From Theobroma cacao (taxonomy: Eukaryota > Streptophyta > Magnoliopsida > Malvales > Malvaceae), in NCBI RefSeq assembly GCF_000208745.1, contig NC_030855.1:16428714-16492713 (forward strand): a DNA stretch of 64,000 nucleotides, in the 5' to 3' direction. The notes under the pieces are model-generated. The model was not told where the DNA came from. It was given only the letters and a program-made list of their open reading frames with translations, and did no database searches. Shown here one piece after another: positions 47,681 through 59,106 of the stretch (positions are counted from its first letter, which is position 1; each line of letters opens with the position of its first letter). The position numbers and the translations under genes are program-made.

Positions 47681-50636
47681 TGTAAAGCCCGACCTTATAA
47701 AATACTATTCATCATATACATGTGATGATAGCATGATTGCATGTTAGGAAAGTCCTGAAAAATTTACAAAAGTCGGTATTGCACCTAAAAGTACAACAAA
47801 GTTTATTTAATCCTCGAACTAGATCAAATAGGAATTTTAAGGTGAGATTAAGAGTTTCACAGTTCATAGATGACTTAAAATGGTAATTTGGAGTTTGAGG
47901 ATCAATTTGGAGTAAAATCAGAATTTTCACTAACTAGGGGTAAAATGGTCATTTGCCACCTGGGGACAAAATGAGAATTTTAGAAAAGAATTTTTTGGCC
48001 CCATTTGACTTATTGGAGTATAATTTGACTTATTGGAGTATGATTTGAGGTTTAGAAGTGAAAAATTTTAATTTCGGTATAATTTGGAGTATAGGGGTAA
48101 AATGGTAATTTTGCCACCTCAGGGGCAAAATTGTAATTTTCCACCACCAGGATATTTTTTCCAGCACATGGTCTTCCTTTGTCTTCATCTTTGACCCTTG
48201 ACTAAACATGTGGTGGAGATAAAATGTTTAAATTTTTAAAATTTTAAAAACGGGCCAATGACATGATGCCATGTGTCATGCCTTTATTAATTTATTATTT
48301 TCCTTTTTAAAAGGCACAAAATCAGCCCATCTTCCACCCCATGGCCGGCCAAACCAGCAAGAAGAGAGAGAAAACAAAAACAAAACCCTAGAGAGAGAAA
48401 ATCAAAGAAAAAGTGTGAATTTTCAAGGAAATTAAGTGAAAAAGGTGAGATTTTTTCTATTAAGCTTGAGTTTTCTTATTCCCAAGCATTTCTCTTTATT
48501 TTCCATGATTAAATTACATGTTTTCATGATGAATTCAATTCTGAAAAAATGGGTTAGGAGAGAGAAAGTTGTTGGATTTATTTGATTTTAATTTATGTTA
48601 GTGTTTTTAGTTAGTTTAGCATATTTAGAAACAAAACAACAAGAAAAGAATTTATTTTCTCCCCCAACCATTAATGGCTGAATTTACCATGTAGTGAGTG
48701 AGGATGAGTTTGATTTTATTCTAGGAGAATTGGTTAAGGAATGATGAATTATGAGCCTAGAAAAATAATGGGAATTTTCGGAGCAAAAATACGAATTTTT
48801 ACCCACTAGGGGTATTTTCGTAATTTGCTGTTGGGACTGATAATTTGCACCACACTGAGGGACATTAAGTTAATTTGGGTGCAATTGAGGTATAGAAACT
48901 GAAAAGAATTAAATTGGAGTTTAAACGGACCCGTTAGGAATTTAATCGGGTGATAAGACGAATTAGGCCAATACCGGGTTTAGATAGTTACCAGTGCATT
49001 TTTGCATTCCATATCATGCATTGGTAGTCTAAATTAGTTTAATTTTGATTTAGTACCAACTTGGTGAAACTCTCGATTTTGTACTGTGTCAAGGTGGTGA
49101 GTCCTCCGATAAAGGCAAGGAAATTGCATCCGAGGACCAGTAGACAGAGTGCTTCGAAAGTCTGCATTCTAGACATTGTGAGTAAACTTACTGTCATTTT
49201 AATTATCTAGGGTGGTTTTTAGATGCTTTCATGAATTCTATGGAAAAAGGAATTTAAAAAGATAAATTTTCATGTTTTATGAATAAATGAGTTTCAATGA
49301 AATTAAATTATAAATTGTTTTGAAATTAATAGTGATTTTGAAAAATAGAGTACACGGAGACTGTTAATTGTGGCAATTTGATTGTTTAAATTAACTGGCT
49401 TATGATAAATCGAGCATGATTGGCTAGTTGGCAATTGTATTGAAATGCGAATTGTTTGGTTACCTTGAAAAACTACGAATTACAAAATTGCCATATCATG
49501 TTATTGAGTTTTATTATATGGTGGATTATATATTAATTAATCACTGCAGTAGGGGGTTTCTGTGGACCAGCCTTTTAGAGGGGCACGGTAAACCCCATTA
49601 TATTCTTACCTCGAACGGAGAGGCGCGTAGGGTATCTCCTGGGGTAAAGTTTAGGGTTCACTTCACGCTAAACCACCACGTGAGGGGGAACTCAGCCAAC
49701 GCCAAGGAACGGCTATGTTTTCAAAACAAAAACATGATTTATGTGAAATGTGAATTTTAATAGCCTTGGCGGTCTCGGTAGGATGCCTCGGCCAAGGTGT
49801 CCCCGAGAATGGATTTATGGCACAAGCCTAGATTTTTATGAGATTCATAAGCCTCTTTACGTGTTTTGAACAAAATGTGTTCTAATGCTATAACCCAGTT
49901 TATGATGATTTACTTTATTGTCTCCATGTACTCAACTCTAGATGTTTATGATGATGTTTGTTTACTCATTGGGATTTTATAATCTCACCACCCTCCTTTC
50001 CACCCATTTCAGGTTCAGTATAGACTGTAGATAGCTGATCTCATCGAGGACTACAGTGGGATCTGCATTTTCCAAACCGTAGGTTCACAGTCCTCTTTAC
50101 TTTTGTTTATTCGGGGGCACTCTTGTTATTGTAAATTAAATTAAATATTTTGGCTTACTGTATTTAAGTATGTATAAATTTATTTAGCTTTTACGTTATA
50201 AAAATTATTCACGTATAACTCTATAAATATTGTTTTATAAGAAAATAGAATATTTTACTTAATATTTCTTTTATTTTCTTATTATATTCAAATAACCATA
50301 ATTTCGTTTTAAATGAAGATTTTAGACTTTTAAACTCATTTTGAATATGAATTGTGTGTTTTGTACTTGTATATTACGTTTTAGCCAGTTTTAAAATTTT
50401 TGAGAAAAATGACCAAAATACCCTTGTGAGACGAAAAATTAATATTTTATTTGTTTAAAGTTGGAAACAGCTTAAAATATTTTAGAACACGATATTTGAC
50501 AATGGTTGCTCACAAGGGAACAGAGAAACTGATAGTAAAGCCTTGCGGGGTTTCGGGTTGACATTCCGGGCAATAAGTGTCTACCGGGACACCGCGGCGG
50601 TTGTCACGGGCTCGAGGGGAGTACCGGGTCGTGACA
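47681..50636 (+). mobile_element. 5' LTR of complete chromovirus (family A)
   Basis: 2956 bp, TGTAAAGCCCGACC...CGGGTCGTGACA. The U3 contains G-rich palindromic units of the form GGGGTAAAATGGTAATTTTGCC (about 48095 and 48123). A TATA-like TTTAAAAGGC (about 48305) is followed by a purine-rich leader and a splice-donor-like AAAAG/GTGAGA at 48445. A block bounded by AG and GTGAGT lies at 49094-49177, and a pyrimidine-rich acceptor CACCCATTTCAG ends at 50012. The candidate pseudoknot is at 49764-49808. By eye, only part of this LTR (about 48060-48630) is identical to its 3' partner; the flanking parts differ by several percent. Confidence 0.97.
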
Positions 50637-50643
50637 ATTCGAT

Positions 50644-50655
50644 TGGTATCAGAGC
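50644..50655 (+). other. Primer binding site, tRNA-iMet
   Basis: TGGTATCAGAGC, seven bases after the 5' LTR end: the standard site complementary to the 3' end of initiator methionine tRNA. Confidence 0.95.
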
Positions 50656-50825
50656 TTTTGGTTTTCAAGATCAAAGTTTTTAGTTTTAAAGTTGTTTTAA
50701 ATATTTACAATATCAGTGTGGCCCCGGATTAAGTTAAGTTAGGTTAGGTTGAATAGAATGCATGCATTTGCATATAGAGCCTAAGGTTACCTAAACTTGC
50801 TCGTATTTTTTTTATATAGATTATA

Positions 50826-53800
50826 ATGCCTCCTCGACGCGGACGCCCACCTCTCACTAGATCGGTTGGGAGGGGAAGAGGTCGTTCCCAACGTCATCAG
50901 CCAGATACAGTAGAGGAGGAATCAGCTGCATCTACCATTCGGGCAGCACCTGCTGCTGAGCAGGCCGATAGTCCTCCACATCCTCCATCTCCTCAGCCAC
51001 CTACTGGTATTCCCGCCATGCCTACTGAGGCAGCACAGGCATTGGCAGCTTTCTTTGCAGCAATGGCTGGTCAAGCTCAGACTGGTCAAGTTCCACCTGT
51101 AGTGCCTCCAGCTACTCCTTTAGTTCCACCACCAATACAGGATGTATCCATTTCCAAGAAGCTGAAGGAGGCTAGGCAATTGGGTTGTGTATCTTTCACT
51201 GGTGAGTTGGATGCCACTGTGGCAAAGGACTGGATTAATCAGGTGTCCGAGACTCTCTCTGATATGGGATTAGATGATGACATGAAGCTGATGGTGGCTA
51301 CGAGATTATTAGAGAAGAGGGCTCGTACTTGGTGGAATTCGGTGAAGTCCCGTTCCGCTACTCCTCAGACATGGTCCGATTTTCTCAGGGAATTCGATGG
51401 TCAGTATTTCACTTATTTCCATCAAAAAGAAAAGAAGAGAGAATTTCTGAGTTTGAAACAGGGAAATCTAACTGTAGAGGAGTACGAGACTCGTTTTAAC
51501 GAGTTGATGTTATATGTGCCGGATCTGGTGAAATCTGAGCAGGATCAGGCCAGCTATTTCGAGGAAGGGCTCCGTAATGAGATCAGAGAGCGAATGACAG
51601 TGATTGGTAGGGAGCCACATAAGGAGGTGGTACAGATGGCTTTACGGGCTGAGAAGCTCGCGACTGAGAATAGAAGGATTCGGACTGAGTTTGCAAAAAG
51701 GAGGAATCCTGGTATGTCTTCTAGTCAGCCAGTAAAAAGAGGCAAGGACTCAGCGACTTCAGGGAGCACTACTTCTGTTTCCGTGACATCTCCTCGACCT
51801 CCATTTCCACCATCACAGCAGAGACCTTCGAGGTTTAGCAGATCTGCTATGACTGGTTCTGGGAAGAGTCTCGGAGGTTTTGACAGATGCAGAAATTGTG
51901 GGAATTATCATAGTGGGCTATGTAGAGGGCCAACAAGATGTTTCCAATGTGGACAGACGGGTCACATTAGGAGTAATTGCCCACAGTTAGGACGAGCCAC
52001 TGTAGCTGCATCATCTCCACCAGCTCGCACAGATATACAGAGGAGAGATTCTTCTGGGTTACCACAGAGACAGGGAGTAGCCATACGGTCTGGTGTGGAG
52101 AGTAATACCCCGTCACATCCACCTTCGAGACCACAGACTCGTACCGCGACAAGAGTTTTTGCTGTGACAGAAGATGAGGCACGAGTCCGACCTGGAGCAG
52201 TGACAGGTACTATGTCTTTATTTGATAAAGATGCTTATGTTTTGATAGATTCTGGCTCAGATAGATCTTATGTGAGTACGACATTTGCATCAATTACTGA
52301 TAGAAACCTGTCACCATTAGAGGAAGAAATTGTAGTGCATACCCCTCTAGGAGAACAGTTGATTAGAAATACTTGTTATAGAGACTGTGGGGTAAGGGTA
52401 GGTGAGGAAGAATTTAGGGGTGACTTAATTCCTCTAGAGATCTTGGATTTTGATTTAATATTAGGTATGGACTGGTTAACTGCACATCGGGCGAATGTGG
52501 ATTGTTTCCGAAAAGAAGTTGTTCTTCGGAATTCGGAGGGAGCAGAGATTGTGTTTGTAGGGGAAAGTCGAGTATTACCATCTTGTGTAATCTCGGCCAT
52601 CAAAGCTTCAAAATTAGTGCAAAAAGGGTATCCGACTTATTTGGCATACGTGATTGATACTTCAAAGGGGGAACCTAAGTTAGAGGATGTCCCAATAGTA
52701 AGTGAGTTTCTTGATGTATTTCCTGATGATTTACCGGGAATACCTCCTAATCGAGAGCTTGAGTTCCCTATTGATTTACTTCCGGGTACCGCACCTATTT
52801 CTATTCCTCCATATAGAATGGCTCCAGCAGAGTTGAAGGAACTGAAAGCCCAGTTGCAAGATTTGGTGGATAAAGGTTTCATTCGCCCTAGCATTTCTCC
52901 TTGGGGAGCACCAGTCCTATTTGTAAAGAAGAAAGATGGCACTCTTCGATTGTGTATTGATTACCGTCAGCTGAACCGAGTGACCATCAAGAATAAATAC
53001 CCTTTACCCCGGATAGATGATCTTTTTGATCAATTACGAGGTGCTATGGTATTCTCTAAGATTGATTTGAGATCTGGGTACTATCAGTTGAGGATTAAGG
53101 AGCAGGATGTACCTAAGACTGCCTTCAGGACGCGTTATGGGCATTATGAGTTTCTGGTGATGCCGTTTGGTTTGACTAATGCCCCGGCAGTTTTTATGGA
53201 TCTTATGAACAGGGTGTTCCATCCATACTTGGATAAGTTTGTGATAGTATTCATCGATGACATCCTGGTTTATTCGAAGAATGATGATGAACATGCTGCC
53301 CATTTGCGCATTGTGTTGCAAACTTTGCGCGAGAGACAACTCTATGCCAAGTTCTCTAAATGTGAATTCTGGTTGAAGGAAGTGGTTTTCTTGGGACATG
53401 TGGTGTCCGGAGCTGGAATTTATGTCGATCCCAAGAAGATTGAGGCAATCTTGCAATGGGAGCAACCGAGAACGGTAACTGAGATTCGTAGTTTCCTTGG
53501 CTTAGCCGGTTATTACCGGAGATTTGTTCAGGGATTTTCTTTGATAGCAGCTCCTCTGACTCGTTTGACTCGTAAAGGAGTTAAGTATGAGTGGGATGAT
53601 GTTTGTGAGAATCGATTTCAGGAGCTAAAGAACCGGTTAACCTCCGCTCCCGTTTTAACACTTCCTGTTAGTGGAAAAGAATTTGTGGTATATAGCGATG
53701 CATCTAAGTTGGGATTAGGGTGTGTGTTGATGCAGGACGAGAAAGTAATAGCTTATGCTTCCCGACAGTTGAAGAAGCACGAGACGAATTACCCTACTCA

Positions 53801-54776
53801 TGACTTGGAGTTAGCAGCAGTAGTATTCGCATTGAAGATTTGGAGACATTATTTATATGGTGAGCGTTGTCGGATTTTTTCTGATCATAAAAGTTTGAAG
53901 TATTTGCTCACCCAGAAAGAGCTTAACTTGAGACAGAGACGATGGTTGGAGTTGATTAAGGATTATGACTTAGTGATTGATTATCATCCGGGAAAAGCAA
54001 ATGTTGTAGCGGATGCCTTAAGTCGTAAATCCTCATCGTCGTTAGCAACACTTCAGAGTTCTTATTTTCCGATGTTACTTGAGATGAAATCTCTAGGGAT
54101 CCAGTTGAATAATGGTGAGGATGGAACCCTACTTGCTAGTTTCGTCGTGAGACCTTCATTGTTGAATCAGATAAGAGAATTGCAGAAATCTGATGATTGG
54201 TTGAAACAGGAAGTTCAAAAGCTGCAAGATGGAGAAGCTAGTGAGTTTAGACTCAGCGATGATGGTACTTTGATGCTTAGAGACCGAATTTGTGTCTCTA
54301 AGGATGATCAGTTGAGACGAGCTATTTTGGAGGAAGCTCATTCTTTCGCCTGCGCTTTACATCCCGGAAGCACCAAGATGTATCGGACTATTAAAGAAAG
54401 TTATTGGTGGTCGAGTATGAAACGAAACATAGCAGAGTTTGTAGCGAAATGTCTCACATGTCAACAGATCAAGGCGGAGCATCAAAAACCGTCAGGTACT
54501 CTTCAACCTTTATCGATTCCTGAATGGAAGTGGGAACACGTGACTATGGACTTTGTATTGGGTTTGCCGCGGGCACAAAGTGGGAAGGATGCTATTTGGG
54601 TGATTGTGGATAGACTGACTAAGTCTGCTCATTTTTTGGCTATCCATAGCACGTATTCTATTGAGAAATTGGCGAAACTTTATATAGATGAGATTGTGAG
54701 ATTACACGGAGTCCCAGTTTCTATTGTGTCAGATCGAGACCCTCGATTTACTTCTCGATTTTGGCCAAAATTTTAG
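50826..54776 (+). pseudogene. Chromovirus gag-pol polyprotein, ends at premature TAG
   Basis: 1316 codons from ATG 50826, in the order Gag, protease, reverse transcriptase, RNase H, integrase. Gag: basic/proline-rich N-terminus ([13 protein letters not shown]), capsid-like domain about residues 130-260, two zinc-binding motifs ([12 protein letters not shown] at 355-366; [14 protein letters not shown] at 372-385). Protease: DSG at 475-477. RT: about 660-860 with the FIDD active site at 809-812. RNase H: D958, E995, D1020. Integrase: HHCC ligands H1172, H1179, C1209, C1212 and catalytic D1242 and D1303. A TAG at 54774-54776 truncates it before the third catalytic acid. The same frame continues from 54777, so this is a single nonsense change. 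The protein makes and integrates the element's cDNA in the intact family. Confidence 0.96.
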
Positions 54777-55206
54777 GAAGCTCTTGGAACTAAATTGAGA
54801 TTTAGTACTGCCTTTCATCCACAGACAGATGGTCAATCTGAGAGAACTATTAAGACATTAGAGGATATGTTACGGGCTTATGTCATTGACTTTATCGGGA
54901 GTTGGGACAAACACTTGCCATTGGTGGAGTTTGCTTATAATAACAGTTTTCAATCTAGTATTGGGATGGCACCATACGAGGCTTTGTATGGAAGGAAATG
55001 CCGAACTCCGCTCTGTTGGGATGAAGTAGGTGAGAGGAAATTGGTGAATGTGGAATTGATTGATTTGACAAACGATAAGGTCAAAGTTATCCGAGAGCGA
55101 TTAAAGACAGCTCAAGATAGGCAGAAGAATTATTTAGATAAACGAAGGAAAGATTTGGAGTTTGAAGTTGACGATAAAGTTTTTCTTAAGGTTTCTCCTT
55201 GGAAAG
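54777..55206 (+). pseudogene. Integrase C-terminal half after the stop
   Basis: Same frame as the 50826 ORF. It begins EALGTKLRFSTAFHPQTDGQ, then SERTIKTLEDML, supplying the third catalytic Glu. VEFAYNNSFQSSIGMAPYEA and LYGRKCRTPLCWDEVGER follow, and the start of the GPY/F region (EFEVDDKVFLKVSPWK). At 55207 the family sequence is interrupted by the intron-like insert. Confidence 0.93.
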
Positions 55207-55289
55207 GTAATAATTTGAAAATTTCGAGTATTAAATCTTATTTGATTATACTATTGTGATAATTTATGGTATTTATAGGATGATGAAAG
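55207..55289 (+). other. 83-bp intron-like insertion in integrase
   Basis: Starts GTAATAATTTG and ends GATGATGAAAG. It is AT-rich, contains stops, and is bounded by GT and AG. The 7-mer GAAAGGT occurs at both edges (55202-55208 and 55285-55291). Removing exactly this GT...AG segment restores the integrase frame (WKG then VI). It could be a genuine intron or an insertion with a target duplication. Confidence 0.6.
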
Positions 55290-55504
55290 GTGTGATTTGA
55301 TTCGCGAAGAGGGGAAAGCTCAATCCAAGATACATTGGACCTTTTCGTATCATTGAAAGGATTGGGTCAGTGGCTTACAGACTTGAATTACCCCTAGAGT
55401 TAGATTGGATTCATAATGTCTTCCACGTCTCGATGTTGAAAAAGTATGTTCTCGATCCCTCTCACATTTTAGAGACACCTCCCATTGAGTTAGATTGGAT
55501 TTGA
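55290..55504 (+). pseudogene. Integrase GPY/F region, degraded
   Basis: Frame continued from the spliced junction reads GVI, a TGA at 55298-55300, then [31 protein letters not shown] and [18 protein letters not shown]. It ends at a TGA (55502-55504) because of a frameshift near 55495. Confidence 0.9.
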
Positions 55505-55680
55505 AGTTCGAGGTGCAGCCTGTACGTATTCTAGATCGAAAGGATCGAGTGCTAAGGAACAAGAGCATTCCAATGGTGAAAGTATTGTGGAAGAATGCTC
55601 GAATGGAGGAGATGACGTGGGAAGTCGAGAGCCAGATGAGAAACCAATATCCACATCTTTTATTCGAATCAGGTAAGTGA
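55505..55680 (+). pseudogene. Chromodomain of the chromovirus polyprotein
   Basis: In a different frame from the preceding integrase, codons give FEVQPVRILDRKDRVLRNKS, then IPMVKVLWKNARMEEMTWEV and ESQMRNQYPHLF: the group II chromodomain found at the C-terminus of plant chromoviral integrases, with the aromatic-poor 'VKVLW...EEMTWE' core. It is thought to guide integration to heterochromatin marks. TGA at 55678-55680. A homologous but broken chromodomain lies at 3290-3420 on the minus strand. Confidence 0.92.
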
Positions 55681-55703
55681 AATTTTGAGGTCAAAATTTT
55701 ATT

Positions 55704-55714
55704 TTAAGGGGGGT
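55704..55714 (+). other. Polypurine tract
   Basis: AAGGGGGGTAG just upstream of the 3' LTR start at 55720. Confidence 0.85.
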
Positions 55715-55719
55715 AGTGC

Positions 55720-58678
55720 TGTAAAGCCCGACCTTATAAAATACTATTCATGACATACATGTGATGATAGCATGATTGCATGCTAGGAGAGTCCCGAAAA
55801 ATTTACAAAAGTCGGTATTGTACCTAGAGGTACAACAAAGTTTATTTAATCCTCGAACTAGATCAAATAGGAATTTTAAGGTGAGATTAAGAGTTTCACA
55901 GTTCATGGATGACTTAAAATGGTAATTTGGAGTTTGAGGATCAATTTGGAGTCAAATCGGAATTTTCACTAACTAGGGGCAAAATGGTCATTTGCCACCT
56001 GGGGACAAAATGGGAATTTTAGAAAAGATTTTTTTGACCCCATTTGACTTATTGGAGTATAATTTGACTTATTGAAGTATGATTTGAGGTTTAGAAGTGA
56101 AAAATTTTAATTTCGGTATAATTTGGAGTATAGGGGTAAAATGGTAATTTTGCCACCTCAGGGGCAAAATTGTAATTTTCCACCACCAGGATATTTTTTC
56201 CAGCACATGGTCTTCCTTTGTCTTCATCTTTGACCCTTGACTAAACATGTGGTGGAGATAAAATGTTTAAATTTTTAAAATTTTAAAAACGGGCCAATGA
56301 CATGATGCCATGTGTCATGCCTTTATTAATTTATTATTTTCCTTTTTAAAAGGCACAAAATCAGCCCATCTTCCACCCCATGGCCGGCCAAACCAGCAAG
56401 AAGAGAGAGAAAACAAAAACAAAACCCTAGAGAGAGAAAATCAAAGAAAAAGTGTGAATTTTCAAGGAAATTAAGTGAAAAAGGTGAGATTTTTTCTATT
56501 AAGCTTGAGTTTTCTTATTCCCAAGCATTTCTCTTTATTTTCCATGATTAAATTACATGTTTTCATGATGAATTCAATTCTGAAAAAATGGGTTAGGAGA
56601 GAGAAAGTTGTTGGATTTATTTGATTTTAATTTATGTTAGTGTTTTTAGTTAGTTTAGCATATTTAGAAACAGAACAACAAGAAAATAATTTATTTTCTC
56701 CCACAACCATTAATGGCTGAATTTACCATGTATTGAGTGAGGATGAGTTTGATTTTTGTTCTAGTAGAATTGGTTAAAAAATGATGAATTATGAGCCTAG
56801 AAAAATAATGGGAATTTTCGGAGCAAAAATACGAATTTTTACCCACTAGGGGTATTTTCATAATTTACTATCGAGACTGATAATTTGCACCACATTGAGG
56901 GACATTAAGTTAATTTGGGTGCAATTGAGGTATAGAAACTGAAAAGAATTAAATTGGAGTTTAAACGGACGCGTTAGGAATTTAATCGGGTGATAAGACG
57001 AATTAGGCCAATAATGAGTTTAGATAGTTACCAGTGCATTTTTGCATTTCATATCATGCATTGGTAGTCGAAATTAGTTTAATTTTGATTTAGTACCAAC
57101 TTGGTGAAATTCTCGATTTTGTACTGTGTCAAGGTGGTGAGTCCTCCGATAAAGGCAAGGAAATTACATCCAAGGACCAGCAGACAAAGTGCTTCGAAAG
57201 TCTGTATTCTAGACATTGTGAGTAAACTTACTGTCATTTTAATTATCTAGGGTGGTTTTTAGATTCTTTCATGAATTCTATGGAAAAAGGAATTTAAAAA
57301 GGTAAATTTTCATGTTTTATGAATAAATGAGTTTCAATGAAATTAATTTATAAATTGTTTTGGAATTAATAATGATTTTGAAAAATAGAGTACACGGAGA
57401 CTGTTAATTGTGGTAATTTGATTGTTTAAATTGACTGACTTATGATAAATCGAGCATGATTGGCTAGTTGGCAATTGTATTGAAATGCGAATGGTTTGGT
57501 TGCCTTGAAAAACTGCGAATTACAAAATTTTCATATCATGTTATTGAGTTTTATTATATGGTGGATTATATATTAATTAATCACTGCAGTAGGGGGTTTC
57601 TGTGGACCAACCTTTTAGAGGGGCACGGTAAACCCCATTATATTCTTACCTCGAACGGAGAGACGCATAGGGTAGCTCTTAGGATAAAGTTTAGGGTTCA
57701 CTTCACGCTAAACCACCACGTGAGGGGGAACTCAGCCAACGCCAAGGAACGGCTATGTTTTCAAAACAAAAACATGATTTATGTGAAATGTGAATTTTAA
57801 TAGCCTTGGCGGTCTCAGTAGGATGCCTCAGCCAAGGTGTTCCCGAGAATGGATTTATGGCACAAGCCTAGATTTTTATGAGATTCATAAGCCTTTTTAC
57901 GTGTTTTGAACAAAATGTGTTCTAATGCTATAACCTAGTTTATGATGATTTACTTTATTGTCTCCATGTACTCAACTCTAGATGTTTTATGATGATGTCT
58001 GTTTACTCATTTGGATTTTATAATCTCACCACCCTCCTTTCCACCCATTTCAGGTTCAGTATAAACTGTAGATAGCTGATCTCATCGAGGTCTACCGTTG
58101 GATCTGCATCTTTTCAAACCGTAAGTTCACAGTCCTCTTTACTTTTGTTTATTCAGGAGCCCTTTTGTTATTGTAAATTAAATTAAATATTTTGACTTAC
58201 TGTATTTAAGTATGTATAAATTTATTTAGTTTTTATGCTATAAAAAATTATTCACGTATAACTCTATAAATATTGTTTTATAAGAAAATAGAATATTTTA
58301 CTTAATATTTCTTTTATTTTCTTATTATATTCAAATAATCATAATTTCGTTTTAAATGAAGATTTTAGACTTTTAAACTCATTTTGAATATGATTATGTG
58401 TTTTGTACTTGTATATTACGTTTTAGCCAGTTTCGAAATTTTTAAGAAAAATGACTAAAATACCCCTGTGAGACGAAAAATTAATATTTTATTTGTTTAA
58501 AGTTGGAAACAGCTTAAAATCTTTTAGAACACGATATTTGACAATGGTTGCTCACAAGAGAACAGAGAAACTGATAGTAAAGCCTTGCGGAGTTTCGGGT
58601 TGACATTTCGGGCAATGAGTGTCTACCGAGACACCGCGGCTGTTATCACGGGCTCGAGGGAAGTACCGGTTCGTGACA
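55720..58678 (+). mobile_element. 3' LTR of complete chromovirus
   Basis: 2959 bp, TGTAAAGCCCGACC...CGGTTCGTGACA, followed by the GGACA duplication. By eye it is almost identical to the 5' LTR only over about 56098-56665. About 480 bp compared from 56670 onward show roughly 23 differences. Confidence 0.97.
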
Positions 58679-58683
58679 GGACA
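58679..58683 (+). repeat. Target site duplication GGACA (right)
   Basis: Exact match to 47676-47680. Confidence 0.95.
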
Positions 58684-59008
58684 GTTACATAAGCATGCTT
58701 GTGAAGTTTATGCATATTCGGTGGATTTAATTGCTGATATCCTAAAAAGAATATTTTCGCGCTATTTTAGTAAATAAATTTTCTACTTACTTTAACCTTT
58801 CATGTTTTGCTCTTTGCCTATGTCATCGCCAAAGTTGAATTAGACCAATCAGCTTCTTTTCTTTTCTTTTTTCTTTTAAGACCAATTAGATTCAATCCTT
58901 CGCATTGTGGTGGATTTCTTTAACATTACCAACTTAGCTTCATTTCCATTTGTAAGCATAAACGCAGTGGAGCACAATGTCCACCACATACAGGTACCGT
59001 TGAAAGTT

Positions 59009-59016
59009 TATATAAA
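59009..59016 (+). promoter_or_regulatory. TATA box of the thionin-like gene
   Basis: TATATAAA, about 90 bp upstream of the ATG, implying a transcription start near 59040 and a leader of roughly 65 nt that includes an A-rich run before the ATG. The promoter region between the retroelement's TSD (58683) and this box is only about 325 bp. Confidence 0.75.
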
Positions 59017-59106
59017 CCTCTGTCATGCAATGTAAAGAGCAACCGAGAGATCCATCTATCTTTATATCTTCTTATTGCAAACAAAAAAAAAAAAGGAAGA
59101 AGAAAA

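Larger units (their letters stand above)
47681..58678 (+). mobile_element. Complete Ty3/gypsy chromovirus (Tekay/Del-like), defective
   Basis: 11.0 kb element with two LTRs of 2956 and 2959 bp, a perfect GGACA duplication (47676-47680 and 58679-58683), tRNA-iMet PBS, one gag-pol reading frame, integrase, chromodomain and polypurine tract. Long LTRs plus a C-terminal chromodomain place it in the chromovirus branch, most like Tekay/Del (inference). Coding is broken by an in-frame TAG in integrase (54774), an 83-bp intron-like insertion (55207-55289), a following TGA and a frameshift before the chromodomain. It is structurally intact but not autonomous as sequenced. Confidence 0.96.

Noticed and set aside
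53034..53465. Minus-strand 143-codon frame opposite reverse transcriptase
   Set aside because: Antisense shadow of the well-supported gag-pol frame; the same applies to 51967-52182, 52376-52603, 52637-52942, 54156-54341 and 55350-55694.
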